Shown piece by piece: positions 1 through 9,182 of a DNA stretch of 64,000 nucleotides. Numbering within the stretch: the stretch's first letter is position 1; each line of letters opens with the position of its first letter. The stretch is from Mesorhizobium sangaii. GTDB lineage: Bacteria > Pseudomonadota > Alphaproteobacteria > Rhizobiales > Rhizobiaceae. The translations under genes and the position numbers were made by a program. The stretch spans positions 1,230,002 through 1,294,001 of the forward strand of contig NZ_JACHEF010000001.1 of the NCBI RefSeq assembly GCF_014207355.1. Reading direction: 5' to 3'. Under the pieces are notes generated by a model. The model did no database searches. It was not told the DNA's origin and was given only the letters and a program-made list of their open reading frames with translations.

Positions 1-1555
1 CCGAGATGCGGGGCCGGTGCGCCATGGCTTTCCACACCGGCCGAAGCGCCTGGTGCGCCGCAACGAAGGAAGGGAAGAGCGCATCGTAGGTTTGCGAAAG
101 CGCCTCGTCATAGGCATCGCAGTCGCCGAGAAGCGGCGTCACCCACTCGGCGGCGCAGTCGTCCATGGACCGGTAGACGCCAAGGCCGACAGCGGCCATC
201 ATCGCCGCACCTGCAGCACCTGCTTCCTGGCGGCTGCTCGTTCGCACTTTCGCGCGGGTCGCCGCCGCGATGATGCGACGCAGGGACGGGCTGCGCGCAG
301 CACCGCCCGACAGCCGGATCTCGCCCGGCACCGCGCCCATCGCCTGGTAGCAATCGCGAGCGGCGAAGGCCAATCCCTCGAGGACGGCGCGCGCCAGATC
401 GCCGAAGCCGTGCTTGACCGAAAGGCCGATGAAGCCTGCGCGCGCATCAGGGGCGACGAACGGTCCGCGTTCGCCGGCGAGCGAAATGTAGGGCTGATAG
501 ACCAGCGATCCCGGTTCCGATCCCTCCACCCAGACGTCGAGCGCCTTCAGCAAATCGTCGCGCGAGAGCTCGGCGCCGCCGGCGGTGAGCACGTCGCGCG
601 CAAGGCCAAGCAGCCAGTCTATGTTGAGCGTCGCCGCCATATTGGACTGCAATTGCGCAAAGCCACCCGGAATAGGCATGGCGATCGTGTAGCCAGACCC
701 ATCGCCGTTGAGCACGACATCGCCAGGTGTGCGGGCGAAGCGCGTGTGTATGCCGGTTGAGCCGATGACCGTGCAGCCGACGTTGCCTGAGGGATCATAG
801 AGGCCGGCTCCGAGCGCTGTCATGACCATATCCACATAACCCAGGACAACCGGCGTACCTTCAAGCAGGCCGGTCTCTCCTGCCGCCGACCGCGACAGCG
901 GATGATGGTCGGTGGTGCCCTCAATCATGGGAGGCAACAGGCGGCGATGCGTCGTCAGATCCAGAATGTCGAAGACTTCGTCGGAATAGCTGCGCGAGCG
1001 AAAATCGCCGAAGGTGAAGGTTCCTTCGGACGGATCGGTGGCGCGTTCGCCCGTCATCTTGAAGTAGAGCCAATCCTTGCAATGCAGTGCGGTCGCCGCC
1101 TGCTTCAGCATGTCCGGATCGTTCTTTTTCATAAAGGCAAGCTGGGCGCCCTGCTGGCAGGAGTTGAGCCCCGTACCGGTCAGTTCAAACCGCGTGCGAT
1201 CGCGGGGATCGGCGCGCATCTCGTCCACCAGATGTCCGGCTCGGGCGTCGAGCCACAGCCACGCCCGCCCGACCGGCAAGCCGTCGCGATTGATCAGCCA
1301 GGTTCCGTCGCCCTGCCCGGTGATGGCAACCGCCGCGGTTCGTTGCGCGACGTCGGGAATTTTGGTCGCCAGGTCACGAACGGTCCGCGCCATGTCGCGC
1401 CAGGTCTGATCAAGGTCCTGCTCGGCGCCGCCACCTTCCAGCGTGACGAAGCTGTTGTTCACCGACGTCACTGCAAGCTGCCGGCCTGACAGATCGAAAG
1501 CGACCGATTTGATCACCGACGTTCCGGCGTCGATCCCGATCAGCAGATCTTTCAT
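1..1555 (-). CDS. eryA: FGGY-family polyol kinase, erythritol kinase-like (C-terminus beyond window edge)
   Basis: ATP-dependent sugar-alcohol kinase, probably making erythritol phosphate as the first cytoplasmic step of erythritol use. The reading frame is open from an ATG at 1555 to base 1, about 518 codons, close to the 500-520 residues usual for FGGY kinases, so only the extreme C-terminus is missing. The N-terminus has the ATPase-fold phosphate loop IGIDAGTSVIKS. Further in, GTGLNSCQQGAQLAF, ALHCKDWLYFKMTG and PVVLGYVDMV match the erythritol kinase pattern as I remember it from Brucella and Rhizobium. It is the last visible gene of the operon, about 100 bp after the binding-protein gene. 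Specificity for erythritol rather than another polyol is inferred from resemblance and context. Confidence 0.8.
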   Translation of the reverse strand, partial: MKDLLIGIDAGTSVIKSVAFDLSGRQLAVTSVNNSFVTLEGGGAEQDLDQTWRDMARTVRDLATKIPDVAQRTAAVAITGQGDGTWLINRDGLPVGRAWLWLDARAGHLVDEMRADPRDRTRFELTGTGLNSCQQGAQLAFMKKNDPDMLKQAATALHCKDWLYFKMTGERATDPSEGTFTFGDFRSRSYSDEVFDILDLTTHRRLLPPMIEGTTDHHPLSRSAAGETGLLEGTPVVLGYVDMVMTALGAGLYDPSGNVGCTVIGSTGIHTRFARTPGDVVLNGDGSGYTIAMPIPGGFAQLQSNMAATLNIDWLLGLARDVLTAGGAELSRDDLLKALDVWVEGSEPGSLVYQPYISLAGERGPFVAPDARAGFIGLSVKHGFGDLARAVLEGLAFAARDCYQAMGAVPGEIRLSGGAARSPSLRRIIAAATRAKVRTSSRQEAGAAGAAMMAAVGLGVYRSMDDCAAEWVTPLLGDCDAYDEALSQTYDALFPSFVAAHQALRPVWKAMAHRPRIS

Positions 1556-1655
1556 GCCGCAAATTCCGGTTGGTTACGAAGGCGGTTCACAGGGACATTG
1601 TCTCGAGCGGTAGATGAGGCAGGGAGTGTCCGCAAGGACACCCCCTGGGCAGGTC

Positions 1656-2597
1656 TCATTCAGACAGCACGAAGGGTGCCGTGTACTTGTCGACATTGTC
1701 CTTGGTGATGAGAAGGCAATCGAACAGCTGCTTCTCGGTCGCGGCACCGGTGGCGCCCGACTTGATGAACGAGTCCGCCTGCTGCACGGCCTTGGCCGAG
1801 AAGATGGCGACTGGCTGAAGCACGGTGTACTGCAGTTCACCGGACTTGATCGCAGCAACCGCGTCCGGAGAGCCATCGAAGCCGCCGACCTTGATGCCGG
1901 AAAGCTTGCCGGCTTCCTTCAGAGCAGCAACCGCGCCGAGCGCCATTTCGTCATTGCCGCTGATCACGGCGATGATGTCGGGATTGGCCTGCAGCATGCT
2001 CTGCATCTTGTCGTGGCCCTTGGTACGATCCCAGTCGGCGACCTGCGAGGCAGCCTTTTCGAGATCCGGATATTGGCTCAGCACGGTCGCGTAACCGTTC
2101 GAGCGCGTGGCGGCATTGTTGTCCGACGGGGCGCCGAGGAGTTCGACATATTTGCCCTTTTCGCCAACTGCCTGCACCCATTGCTGGGCGCCCAGAGCAG
2201 CACCCTGGGCATTGTTGGAAACGAGCTGCCCCTTGGCGAGACCTTCCTGATTGATCTCGGCGTTGACGAGGAAAACCGGGATGTTGGCGGCAATCGCCTT
2301 CTTCACCGCACCGACAGAGCCGTCGGCATTGGCCGGATCAAGGATGATCGCCACGGACTTGTTGGTGATGGCGGTATCGATCAGGTTGCTTTCCGTGTTG
2401 GTGTCGCCCTTGTGGGCAGCGACGTTGGCCGTATAGCCGAGCTTCTCGGCTTCGGCCTTGGCGACATTGCCCTCAGTCAGCCAGTAGGGGTTGGCCGGAT
2501 CGTTGACGATGATCGAGATCAGGCCCGCGGCCGACGCGGCGGCCGTGAACCCGACAACCATCGCAGCGACAAGCAGACTTTTCAGCATGGTTTTCAT
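1656..2597 (-). CDS. eryG: Periplasmic sugar/polyol-binding protein of a CUT2 ABC transporter
   Basis: Captures the polyol in the periplasm and delivers it to the membrane permease. The protein is about 313 residues with a typical signal peptide (MKTMLKSLLVAAMVVGFTA, cleavage near ASAAG) and a type 1 periplasmic-binding fold of the RbsB class, recognisable from GGFDGSPDAVAAIKSG and VISGNDEMALGA. An in-frame ATG lies two codons upstream, but GGAGG is only one base from it; the same GGAGG stands 7 bases before ATG 2597, so 2597 is chosen. It follows the permease gene by about 40 bp. Erythritol as ligand is inferred from the kinase and regulator beside it. Confidence 0.85.
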   Translation of the reverse strand: MKTMLKSLLVAAMVVGFTAAASAAGLISIIVNDPANPYWLTEGNVAKAEAEKLGYTANVAAHKGDTNTESNLIDTAITNKSVAIILDPANADGSVGAVKKAIAANIPVFLVNAEINQEGLAKGQLVSNNAQGAALGAQQWVQAVGEKGKYVELLGAPSDNNAATRSNGYATVLSQYPDLEKAASQVADWDRTKGHDKMQSMLQANPDIIAVISGNDEMALGAVAALKEAGKLSGIKVGGFDGSPDAVAAIKSGELQYTVLQPVAIFSAKAVQQADSFIKSGATGAATEKQLFDCLLITKDNVDKYTAPFVLSE

Positions 2598-2636
2598 GTA
2601 CATTCCTCCAAATGATTTACGCGGTGTTGCTGCCAG

Positions 2637-3770
2637 TCACCTGGCAGTCTTCCCTTGGGCAGGATTGGCCGGCTCGGCCTTCCCCCGTTGCTGAGAAGTC
2701 GGTTGGCCGCCCGTCGAAGCTGGGAGCTTGCTACGGCGGCGATACTGAACGGCATTGAGAAGCACGGCGAGCACGATGACGGCGCCGGTGAACACTGTCT
2801 GCCAGTAGGACGAGATGCCGATGATCACCAGACCGTCGGAAAGGAAGCCGATGACGAAGGCGCCGAGCAGGGTTCCGCGGATATTGCCGCGCCCGCCGGT
2901 CAGCGCCGCGCCGCCGATGACGACGGCCGCGATGGCCGTCAATTCGTAGGTGGTGCCGGCAGTCGGCCCCGCCGATGTCAGCTGCGAGGACAGGATCAGG
3001 CCGGCAATGGCGGCACAGATGCCTGACAGCACGTAGACGGAAACCTGCACCCTCTTGACCGGAACGCCGGACAATTCGGCCGCGCGCTCGTTGCCGCCTG
3101 ATGCATAAAGCCAGCGCCCGAAAGCGGTGCGGTTCAAGACGATGCTGCCGAGGAGGGCGATGACCACCAGAACCACCACGCCGGTCGGCACGCCGAACAG
3201 GCGGTTGAAACCAAGCGCGTCGAAGCCGGTGTTTCCCAGCTCAGGCTTGCCGCCAAGGTTGTTGTAGGTCAGGCCGCTGGTCATCAGCAGCGCCAGGCCG
3301 CGCGCCATGTACATGACGCCCAGCGTGGCGACGAAGGCCGGAACCTTGAAGCGCGCGATGAGCACGCCGTTGATCAAGCCGACACCCGCGCCCAGCATGC
3401 AGGCAATCACCGCGACCACCCAGACCGGCGGGTAGAGAACGATGCCCAGCCAGGTCAGCGTCACGCCTTGCATCAGGAATCCGGCAACGACGCCGGCCAA
3501 GCCCAGTGTCGACCCCACCGACAGATCGATGCCACCATTGAGGATGACGAGCAGCATGCCGACAGCGAGAATTCCGAAGATGGCGACATGCGAGGCCATG
3601 GTCAGGAAATTCGCCACCGAGAGGTAGTAGGGCGACAGGATCGAGAAGACGACGATGATGACGATCAGGGCAAAGAAGGCCCGGCCCTCGAGCAACAGCT
3701 TGGCGAGATCGAAGCCCTGGCCGGGCGCGCTTGCACTGGACTGTTTTCTGGCCTGGCTGACGTCGGTCAT
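2637..3770 (-). CDS. eryF: CUT2-type ABC transporter permease
   Basis: Inner-membrane channel of the polyol importer. It is about 377 residues and strongly hydrophobic, with an RbsC-like array of membrane helices; ILNGGIDLSVGSTLGLAG, GGNERAAELSGV and GGAALTGGRGNIRGT are hallmark permease stretches of this family. The frame stays open upstream to 3917 inside the ATPase gene. ATG 3770 is preferred because GGAG lies 8 bases before it; ATG 3791 is the alternative. The tail is a short hydrophilic Lys/Arg/Gln-rich segment after the last helix. It lies 26 bp after the ATPase stop and is surely cotranscribed with it. Confidence 0.88.
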   Translation of the reverse strand: MTDVSQARKQSSASAPGQGFDLAKLLLEGRAFFALIVIIVVFSILSPYYLSVANFLTMASHVAIFGILAVGMLLVILNGGIDLSVGSTLGLAGVVAGFLMQGVTLTWLGIVLYPPVWVVAVIACMLGAGVGLINGVLIARFKVPAFVATLGVMYMARGLALLMTSGLTYNNLGGKPELGNTGFDALGFNRLFGVPTGVVVLVVIALLGSIVLNRTAFGRWLYASGGNERAAELSGVPVKRVQVSVYVLSGICAAIAGLILSSQLTSAGPTAGTTYELTAIAAVVIGGAALTGGRGNIRGTLLGAFVIGFLSDGLVIIGISSYWQTVFTGAVIVLAVLLNAVQYRRRSKLPASTGGQPTSQQRGKAEPANPAQGKTAR

Positions 3771-3796
3771 GATCGGGGCTCCGAAATTCATGGTGA

Positions 3797-5338
3797 TCAG
3801 GCAACCACGGCTTCGCCGGAGGCGGCCATGATCTGCTCTTTGGTGGCGCTGGCGCCGAACTCTGCTGAAATCCTGCCCCGGCGCATCACCACGATCCGGT
3901 GCGCGATGCTGAGGCACTCGTTGACCTCGGAGGTCGAGAAGACGACCGCCAGACCCTGCGCGGCGCGTTCGCTCAGCAAGCGGAAGACCTCGGCCTTGGC
4001 GCCGACATCGATGCCGCGGCTCGGCTCGTCGAGGAGGATGACCTTGGGGTTGGTCGTCAGCATCTTGCCGATGACGACCTTCTGCTGATTGCCGCCCGAC
4101 AGCGATCCGATCATGGCATTGCCGCCCGCGGTCTTGACGGTCACCTTGCGGATCGAGTCCTCGACCAGCTCTCGCTCCCTGGAGCGGGATAGAAACAGCC
4201 CTTTTGCAAACGCCTCGATGCTGGCAAGCGAGAGATTGCGGCCGACGGTCATCGTCTGCACCAACCCGTCGCGCTGGCGGTCCTCGGGGACGAGCACAAG
4301 ACCTTTAGCGATGCGCTGGGCAATGCTCAGTCTCGAGACATCCTCTCCTTCCAGCAGCGCCCGGCCGCCTGCCATCGGCATCCGCCCGGCGACGGCTTCC
4401 AGCAATTCCGTACGTCCGGCGCCCATCAGCCCATAGATGCACACGATCTCGCCGGCCCTGACATCCAGCGACAGGTGATCGACCACGGAATAGCCGGAGC
4501 CCGAAGCGTCTATGACGCTGACATCCTCGATCGACAGGGCGACCTCGCCGAACTCATGATCGGTCGGCGGCGAGCCGAGATCGAAGTTCTCGCCCACCAT
4601 GTTGCGGACGATCCACTCGAGATCGATGTCCCTGGCTTCGGCCGTAGCAGTAATCGCGCCATCGCGCAGGACAACGGCGTAGTCGGTGATCTGCAGCGCC
4701 TCTTCGAGATGATGTGAAATGTAGACGATGGAAACGCCACGGCTGGTCAGGTCGCGGATCACCTTGAACAGCACCTCCACCTCTGTCGCGCTGAGCGCCG
4801 AGGTCGGTTCGTCCATGATGAGGATGCGAGAGTCGACCGACAGCGCCCGCGCGATCTCGACGATCTGCTGCTGGCCGAGGCGCAAATCCTCGACCAGGGT
4901 CATCGGGTCGATGTCCTCCTCGAGATCGGCCATCAGCGCGCGCGCCTGGCGCGATTCCTCGGCGAAGTCGAGGCCGGTCCTGGTGCGTAGTTCGCGGCCC
5001 ATGAAGATGTTGTCGCGAACGCTGAGGTTCGGCGCCAGGCTGAGTTCCTGGTGGATGATCGAGATGCCGCGATCGCGCGCGTCCGAGGACGAGGAAAAAG
5101 TGACGAGATTGCCGTCGAGCACGATGTCGCCGGATGTCGGCGTGACGACGCCGGAGAGGATCTTCATCAGCGTCGACTTGCCGGCGCCATTCTCGCCGAA
5201 CAGCGTGGTGACCTTGCCGCGATGGATGTCGAAATTGACGCCCTTGAGCGCGTGAACGCCGCCATACGACATGACGATGTTGCGCGCCGAAAGCACGGCG
5301 TCGCCATTCGCGGGCGCGGTGTCGGCAGCCGGTTTCAT
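3797..5338 (-). CDS. eryE: Sugar ABC transporter ATP-binding protein, two fused ABC domains
   Basis: Powers import through the adjacent permease. The 513 residues carry two ABC cassettes in tandem, as in RbsA/MglA. The first half has Walker A GENGAGKST at 48-56, a Q-rich signature (LRLGQQQIVEIARAL) and Walker B ILIMDEPTSAL. The second half has the degenerate Walker A of this family (GLMGAGRTEL), a canonical LSGGNQQKVVIGKML and ILLDEPSRGID, so only one site is likely to hydrolyse ATP well. The start codon overlaps the stop of the DUF2291 gene (ATGA), indicating translational coupling. Confidence 0.9.
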   Translation of the reverse strand: MKPAADTAPANGDAVLSARNIVMSYGGVHALKGVNFDIHRGKVTTLFGENGAGKSTLMKILSGVVTPTSGDIVLDGNLVTFSSSSDARDRGISIIHQELSLAPNLSVRDNIFMGRELRTRTGLDFAEESRQARALMADLEEDIDPMTLVEDLRLGQQQIVEIARALSVDSRILIMDEPTSALSATEVEVLFKVIRDLTSRGVSIVYISHHLEEALQITDYAVVLRDGAITATAEARDIDLEWIVRNMVGENFDLGSPPTDHEFGEVALSIEDVSVIDASGSGYSVVDHLSLDVRAGEIVCIYGLMGAGRTELLEAVAGRMPMAGGRALLEGEDVSRLSIAQRIAKGLVLVPEDRQRDGLVQTMTVGRNLSLASIEAFAKGLFLSRSRERELVEDSIRKVTVKTAGGNAMIGSLSGGNQQKVVIGKMLTTNPKVILLDEPSRGIDVGAKAEVFRLLSERAAQGLAVVFSTSEVNECLSIAHRIVVMRRGRISAEFGASATKEQIMAASGEAVVA

Positions 5339-5991
5339 TGCACCTCCAGCCTCACCGGAGTGACCAGCCAGCTCTTCGGATTGACCAGCTTGAACGCGCC
5401 GACCACCGATATGGTCTTGCCGGTCAGGGCGCTGGTATCGACCTTTGCCAGGACTTCCTTCTTCATCTCGTTGTTCAGCGCCGAGCCGGCGTCCTGGTAC
5501 TCGATCTGGTTGGTGAACTGACCGAATGTGATCTTGCCGGTGGCGTCGCGCAGCTCGGTGCCGTTGATCGCCGGCCCCGTCTGTACGCGAACCTGCAACG
5601 TATCCGGCACGCCCTCGACGGCGACCTTGTAGATACCCGATTTTCCCTCGCCGACGACGCCGGTGAACTTGACCGAGATGACCGGTCCGACGCCCGCGGG
5701 CACGCCGTATTCCTTCTCCGCCGTTGCCCGGTCCTTGGCGATCGCCGTCGCCACCGTCACCGCGTCGGCCGCTCGCGCCTCGACATCGGCCTGCACCTTG
5801 GGAAATTCCGACTTGCCATAGTCGGCCGCCGAAAAGACGGCGCTGCGAACGTCGCCCGCGGATCCTATCCTGACCACCTTGGTGTCAAGCGCCATGGCGC
5901 CGAGCAGGACGACAACCGCGGCACCGGCAAGGATGCGGCGCAGGCCGGGCGAGACCTGCCGGGTCGATGCGGGGGCGGCCTTCGCGCTCAT
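5335..5991 (-). CDS. DUF2291 membrane-anchored protein of a sugar transport operon
   Basis: Function unknown. The 218 residues begin with a short basic stretch and a single hydrophobic segment (ILAGAAVVVLLGAMAL, about residues 24-40), then an Ala/Val-rich soluble part likely to lie in the periplasm. The composition and the PKSWLVTPVRLEVQ-like end match the DUF2291 family as I recall it, which is found next to CUT2 polyol transporters. The gene sits between the SorC regulator and the ATPase and overlaps the latter by four bases. An accessory role for the transporter is a guess from position only. Confidence 0.75.
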   Translation of the reverse strand: MSAKAAPASTRQVSPGLRRILAGAAVVVLLGAMALDTKVVRIGSAGDVRSAVFSAADYGKSEFPKVQADVEARAADAVTVATAIAKDRATAEKEYGVPAGVGPVISVKFTGVVGEGKSGIYKVAVEGVPDTLQVRVQTGPAINGTELRDATGKITFGQFTNQIEYQDAGSALNNEMKKEVLAKVDTSALTGKTISVVGAFKLVNPKSWLVTPVRLEVQ

Positions 5992-6024
5992 GATACAAAC
6001 ACCGGCGATGCGGGTTTTCCGTTG

Positions 6025-7047
6025 TCACGCATTCGACGATCCTCCGTTCACATGGCGCTTCGCCGCGCTGGCCGCTCCATTGGACTGGTTCAATTCGACA
6101 AGGGCACGGGCGGTGCATTCATCGGTGATCAGGCCGCTCAGGTAATGGCTTTCGAGCACCGCTTTGATCGCCCGCACTTTCACCTTGCCGCCGGCGACGG
6201 CGACGATCCTGCGGCCTTTCAATTGGTCCCGCGGGAGCGCCAGGATTCTTTCCGACAGCGCCGTTTCCACAGGACGCCCCTTGTCGTCGAAGAAATGGGC
6301 GAGCAGCTCGCCGACGCCGCCATCGCGCTTGACCTCATCGATTTCGGAATGCTCGATCATGCCGGTTGCGACCAGCGAAGCTTCCCGCTCGGCGGTCCCT
6401 ATGCCGACGAACATCAGGTCGGACCGGCCTGCCAGAGCGAAGACATCGCTGATGCCGCGCTGGCCAAGCAGCACCTCACGGTCCTCGGCGGTGTTGGCGA
6501 CGAAAGGCACCGGCATCACATAGGCCTGCGCGCCGGTCCGCTCGGCCAGCCGATGCATGACGTCGTGCGGATTGGCAGCAAATTTGCGCGTCACGCCGCC
6601 AAGCAGCGAGACGAAACGGATGTGGGCGGCAGGGGTGCGCGTCAGATATTCGACGCTGGCTGCAAGGGTGCGGCCATGGCCGACGCCGATCAGCATGTCT
6701 TCGCCACGATCGATCTCGCGCTTCAGGAACTGCGCACCGGCGATGCCCAGTCCCCTGAGCGGCAGGTCTTCCTGATCCAGATCCGGAACCACCTCGCAAT
6801 AATCGAGCCCGTATGCGGCGGTCAGACGCTGCTCCAACTCCACACACTCGGCGACGTCGCCGTCGATAAAGACCCTGACCAGACCTTCCTGGTTGGCCTT
6901 GGTGATGAGCCGATGCGCCTTGAGGCTGGTCAGGCCAAGCCGCTTGGCCACCTGGGCCTGCGTGAGACCCCCGGCGAAGTGAAGCCACGCCGCGCGTGTG
7001 GCGAGGCTGGACTCGTGGTCGCGGTTAGCGGTTCCGCCAGATTTCAA
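6025..7047 (-). CDS. eryD: SorC-family sugar-responsive transcriptional regulator (EryD-like)
   Basis: Probable effector-responsive regulator of the polyol operon. An N-terminal helix-turn-helix (GLTQAQVAKRLGLTSLKAHR) is followed by a SorC/DeoR-type sugar-phosphate-binding domain (LIGVGHGRTLAASV, SLLGGVTR, LMFVGIGTAE, GLITDECTARALVEL). An ATG at 7098 extends the frame by 17 codons, but its upstream sequence is a poor ribosome site. A TTG at 7047 is preceded by GGGAGGAG at about 5 bases and lies nearer the usual family start, so 7047 is preferred. The gene heads the transporter operon, about 33 bp before the DUF2291 gene, and is likely autoregulated through the promoter at 7232-7260. Confidence 0.85.
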   Translation of the reverse strand: MKSGGTANRDHESSLATRAAWLHFAGGLTQAQVAKRLGLTSLKAHRLITKANQEGLVRVFIDGDVAECVELEQRLTAAYGLDYCEVVPDLDQEDLPLRGLGIAGAQFLKREIDRGEDMLIGVGHGRTLAASVEYLTRTPAAHIRFVSLLGGVTRKFAANPHDVMHRLAERTGAQAYVMPVPFVANTAEDREVLLGQRGISDVFALAGRSDLMFVGIGTAEREASLVATGMIEHSEIDEVKRDGGVGELLAHFFDDKGRPVETALSERILALPRDQLKGRRIVAVAGGKVKVRAIKAVLESHYLSGLITDECTARALVELNQSNGAASAAKRHVNGGSSNA

Positions 7048-7231
7048 GCCATCTCCTCCCGAGATGATATTATTATCTTTGTGTGCAAAAATTTTCATAC
7101 CTTTGCATCGCTGTCAATCCCTCCGCCAATTGGCCCCCAACCCGTTGCGGGGAATCCACGGGCCTCACCCCTCGCCGATACGTCGCCCTCTCGGTCGGCG
7201 TCGGTCTATTAGGAGGTCGGCATGTTGGCCG

Positions 7232-7260
7232 ATCATATGGCGATGTTAAATTAACGTCAA
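7232..7260 (-). promoter_or_regulatory. Sigma-70-type promoter of the eryD-transporter-kinase operon
   Basis: On the minus strand TTGACG (7255-7260) is separated by exactly 17 bases from TATGAT (7232-7237). The spacer is nearly the same as in the promoter at 11622-11650, so it may hold an operator as well. Transcription should begin near 7225, leaving a leader of about 130-180 bases before eryD. Base matches and spacing are seen directly; promoter function and co-regulation are inferred. Confidence 0.7.
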
Positions 7261-7364
7261 TTGATGTTATTTGGCATCCTTGTTGGCGACGTCATGAAGA
7301 TGATCGTCGCTCATTTGCAAATTAAGTATCTGTTTTTATTATTAAATTCTCATCTGTATAAATA

Positions 7365-7388
7365 TCCCAATTCATCTGTGAGTTGGGA
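7365..7388 (-). terminator. Weak hairpin downstream of the dehydrogenase gene
   Basis: Nine-base arms (TCCCAATTC and GAGTTGGGA, one mismatch) flank a six-base loop about 85 bases after the dehydrogenase stop. On the minus strand the hairpin is followed by an A/T-rich run rather than a clean T tract, so termination would be imperfect. The rest of 7048-7469 is an AT-rich intergenic stretch holding the eryD promoter; I see no gene in it. Confidence 0.35.
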
Positions 7389-7469
7389 CATATTGGGTGC
7401 GCGGCGCAGTCAGGAGCAAACCGATCGGATTTGCCCCGAAAAAGGGTATCGACAGTGTCGATGACGCGC

Positions 7470-9182
7470 TCAGTCCAGCCGCATCAGATTCCTGCCTTCA
7501 AGCTCCACGACAGCAGCCTCGACTTCCTGCGCAATTCGCTTGGCGTTCCAGCCCAGCGCACGCCCGGCGATCATGGCGATCTCCTGCAGGTCACGGCTTG
7601 TCAGTGAACCGCCTATGGCGAGCGTGCTGCGACGCATGACGATGTCGGCCAGATGTTCGACGAACTCGTTGCGGACGATGTAGTCGATTTCCGATCTGCT
7701 GTAGCTGTCGGAGTCCGGCAGTTCGCCCTCATCAGCTGGCCCATGCGTGGCAATCTCCAGGGCTCTGGTCCCGTAGCGCGACAGCAATTGGTCGAGACGT
7801 GGTTCCTCGACGTTCGTCTCCGTCCGGGCCTGGGCTAGCCAGCTTGCGCGCGACGCCGCATTGGCAGGGAAGTCCTTGCCGCCGCCGATCGGCATGGATT
7901 GCGTCGTTACCTTACGGCTGCGCCGCAGACGGTCGAGTATGGCGTCGGCGACTTCCTCGGCAAAGCCGCGAAACGTCGTCCATTTGCCGCCGACCAGTGA
8001 AATGACCGCGAAGGGCCTGTCCCGGTCTGGCTCGGCGACCGGAGCGGAATGATCGCGACTGATCAGGCCCGGCAGCGATGCATCCGAGGCCGGCAGCGGC
8101 CTGATGCCGCTATAGGCGTAGACGATCTGGGCGTGTTCGAAAATCATGCCCGGCAACAGCGTCCGCACGCTCTCGAGTAGATAGTCGACTTCGTCGGGTT
8201 CGCAGCGGACCTCGTCGGGGTTGTCGGCCTTGATGTCGGTCGAGCCGACCAGCGCCAGGCCGAGATAGTCGTAGACAAGGCAGATGCGGCCGTCATCGGC
8301 CTCGAAGTAAAGCATCCGCCCGGCCAGGCTTTTTACCAGTTCGTCATGCTTCAGCAGGATGTGCGAGCCCTTGGTTCCGCCGATCATCTTCGACGGTGCA
8401 CCGAGCAAGGCGTTGACATCGTCGATCCAGGGACCGGCGGCATTGACCACCAGCTTTGGCCGCACCGAAAATGCACCACCGTTTTCCGGCTGGAAGGTCA
8501 GCATGCCATTGGCTGAGCTCTCCAGCGCCGTGTAGTTCGCGCTGGCGGAACCTGCATTGGCCTGCAGCCCGTCGAGGATCAACTCGAGCACCAGCCTTTC
8601 GGGATGGCTTATCTTGGCATCGTAATAGGTGCCGGTGGCGACGATCGAAGGGTTGAGCGCCGGCATCTCACTGAGCGCCTGCCGCCGCCCGACCATGCGG
8701 TGGCGCGGCATGACCTGGTTTCGCGAGCCGTAGAAATCGTAGATCATCAGGCCGATCTTGATCAGGAGGGCGCCGCGGCTGCGCGGAGCGCTGGTCGAGC
8801 CGAACAGCGTTCGCAGCGCCGCCAGCATGCCCTTGCTCCAGGAAAAGATCGGAATGACCGTCGGTAGCGGGCTGACATAGTGCGGCGCGTTCTGCAAAAG
8901 CAGGTTGCGTTCGAGCGTCGACTGCGCCACCAGCCCGAACTCGCCGGTTTCGAGATATTTCAACCCGCCATGGATGAGCCGCGAGGGCGCGGCACTGGTG
9001 CCGGAGCCGAAATCCGCCTTGTCGACGATCAGGCAGCTGACGCCTTGCGCGCACAGGTCGCGAAACAGCCCCGCCCCGTTGATGCCGGCGCCAAGAATGA
9101 CGACGTCGACCTCACCAGCCGCGGCCATGGCGGCGAGACGCCCGGCGGCACTTTCCTCACCTGCTGTGTCGGCTTGGCTCAT
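7470..9182 (-). CDS. FAD-dependent glycerol-3-phosphate dehydrogenase-family protein (GlpD/EryB-like)
   Basis: Oxidises a polyol phosphate, donating electrons to the respiratory chain; in this setting the substrate could be erythritol phosphate (EryB) or a related polyol phosphate. The 570 residues have the FAD-binding motif GAGINGAGLFRDL near 31-43, then the GlpD signatures SRLIHGGLKYLE, GPWIDDVN, GSTDIKADNPDEV and SGIRPLP. The C-terminal helical domain ends in RDLQEIAMIAGRALGW. The ATG overlaps the stop of the DeoR gene by four bases. GlpD itself and EryB cannot be told apart from sequence reading alone. Confidence 0.85.
   Translation of the reverse strand: MSQADTAGEESAAGRLAAMAAAGEVDVVILGAGINGAGLFRDLCAQGVSCLIVDKADFGSGTSAAPSRLIHGGLKYLETGEFGLVAQSTLERNLLLQNAPHYVSPLPTVIPIFSWSKGMLAALRTLFGSTSAPRSRGALLIKIGLMIYDFYGSRNQVMPRHRMVGRRQALSEMPALNPSIVATGTYYDAKISHPERLVLELILDGLQANAGSASANYTALESSANGMLTFQPENGGAFSVRPKLVVNAAGPWIDDVNALLGAPSKMIGGTKGSHILLKHDELVKSLAGRMLYFEADDGRICLVYDYLGLALVGSTDIKADNPDEVRCEPDEVDYLLESVRTLLPGMIFEHAQIVYAYSGIRPLPASDASLPGLISRDHSAPVAEPDRDRPFAVISLVGGKWTTFRGFAEEVADAILDRLRRSRKVTTQSMPIGGGKDFPANAASRASWLAQARTETNVEEPRLDQLLSRYGTRALEIATHGPADEGELPDSDSYSRSEIDYIVRNEFVEHLADIVMRRSTLAIGGSLTSRDLQEIAMIAGRALGWNAKRIAQEVEAAVVELEGRNLMRLD

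Noticed and set aside
5338..7212. Long open frame (624 codons) on the plus strand over the eryD and DUF2291 genes
   Set aside because: It is the antisense shadow of two clearly recognised minus-strand genes in high-GC DNA and shows no protein family pattern.
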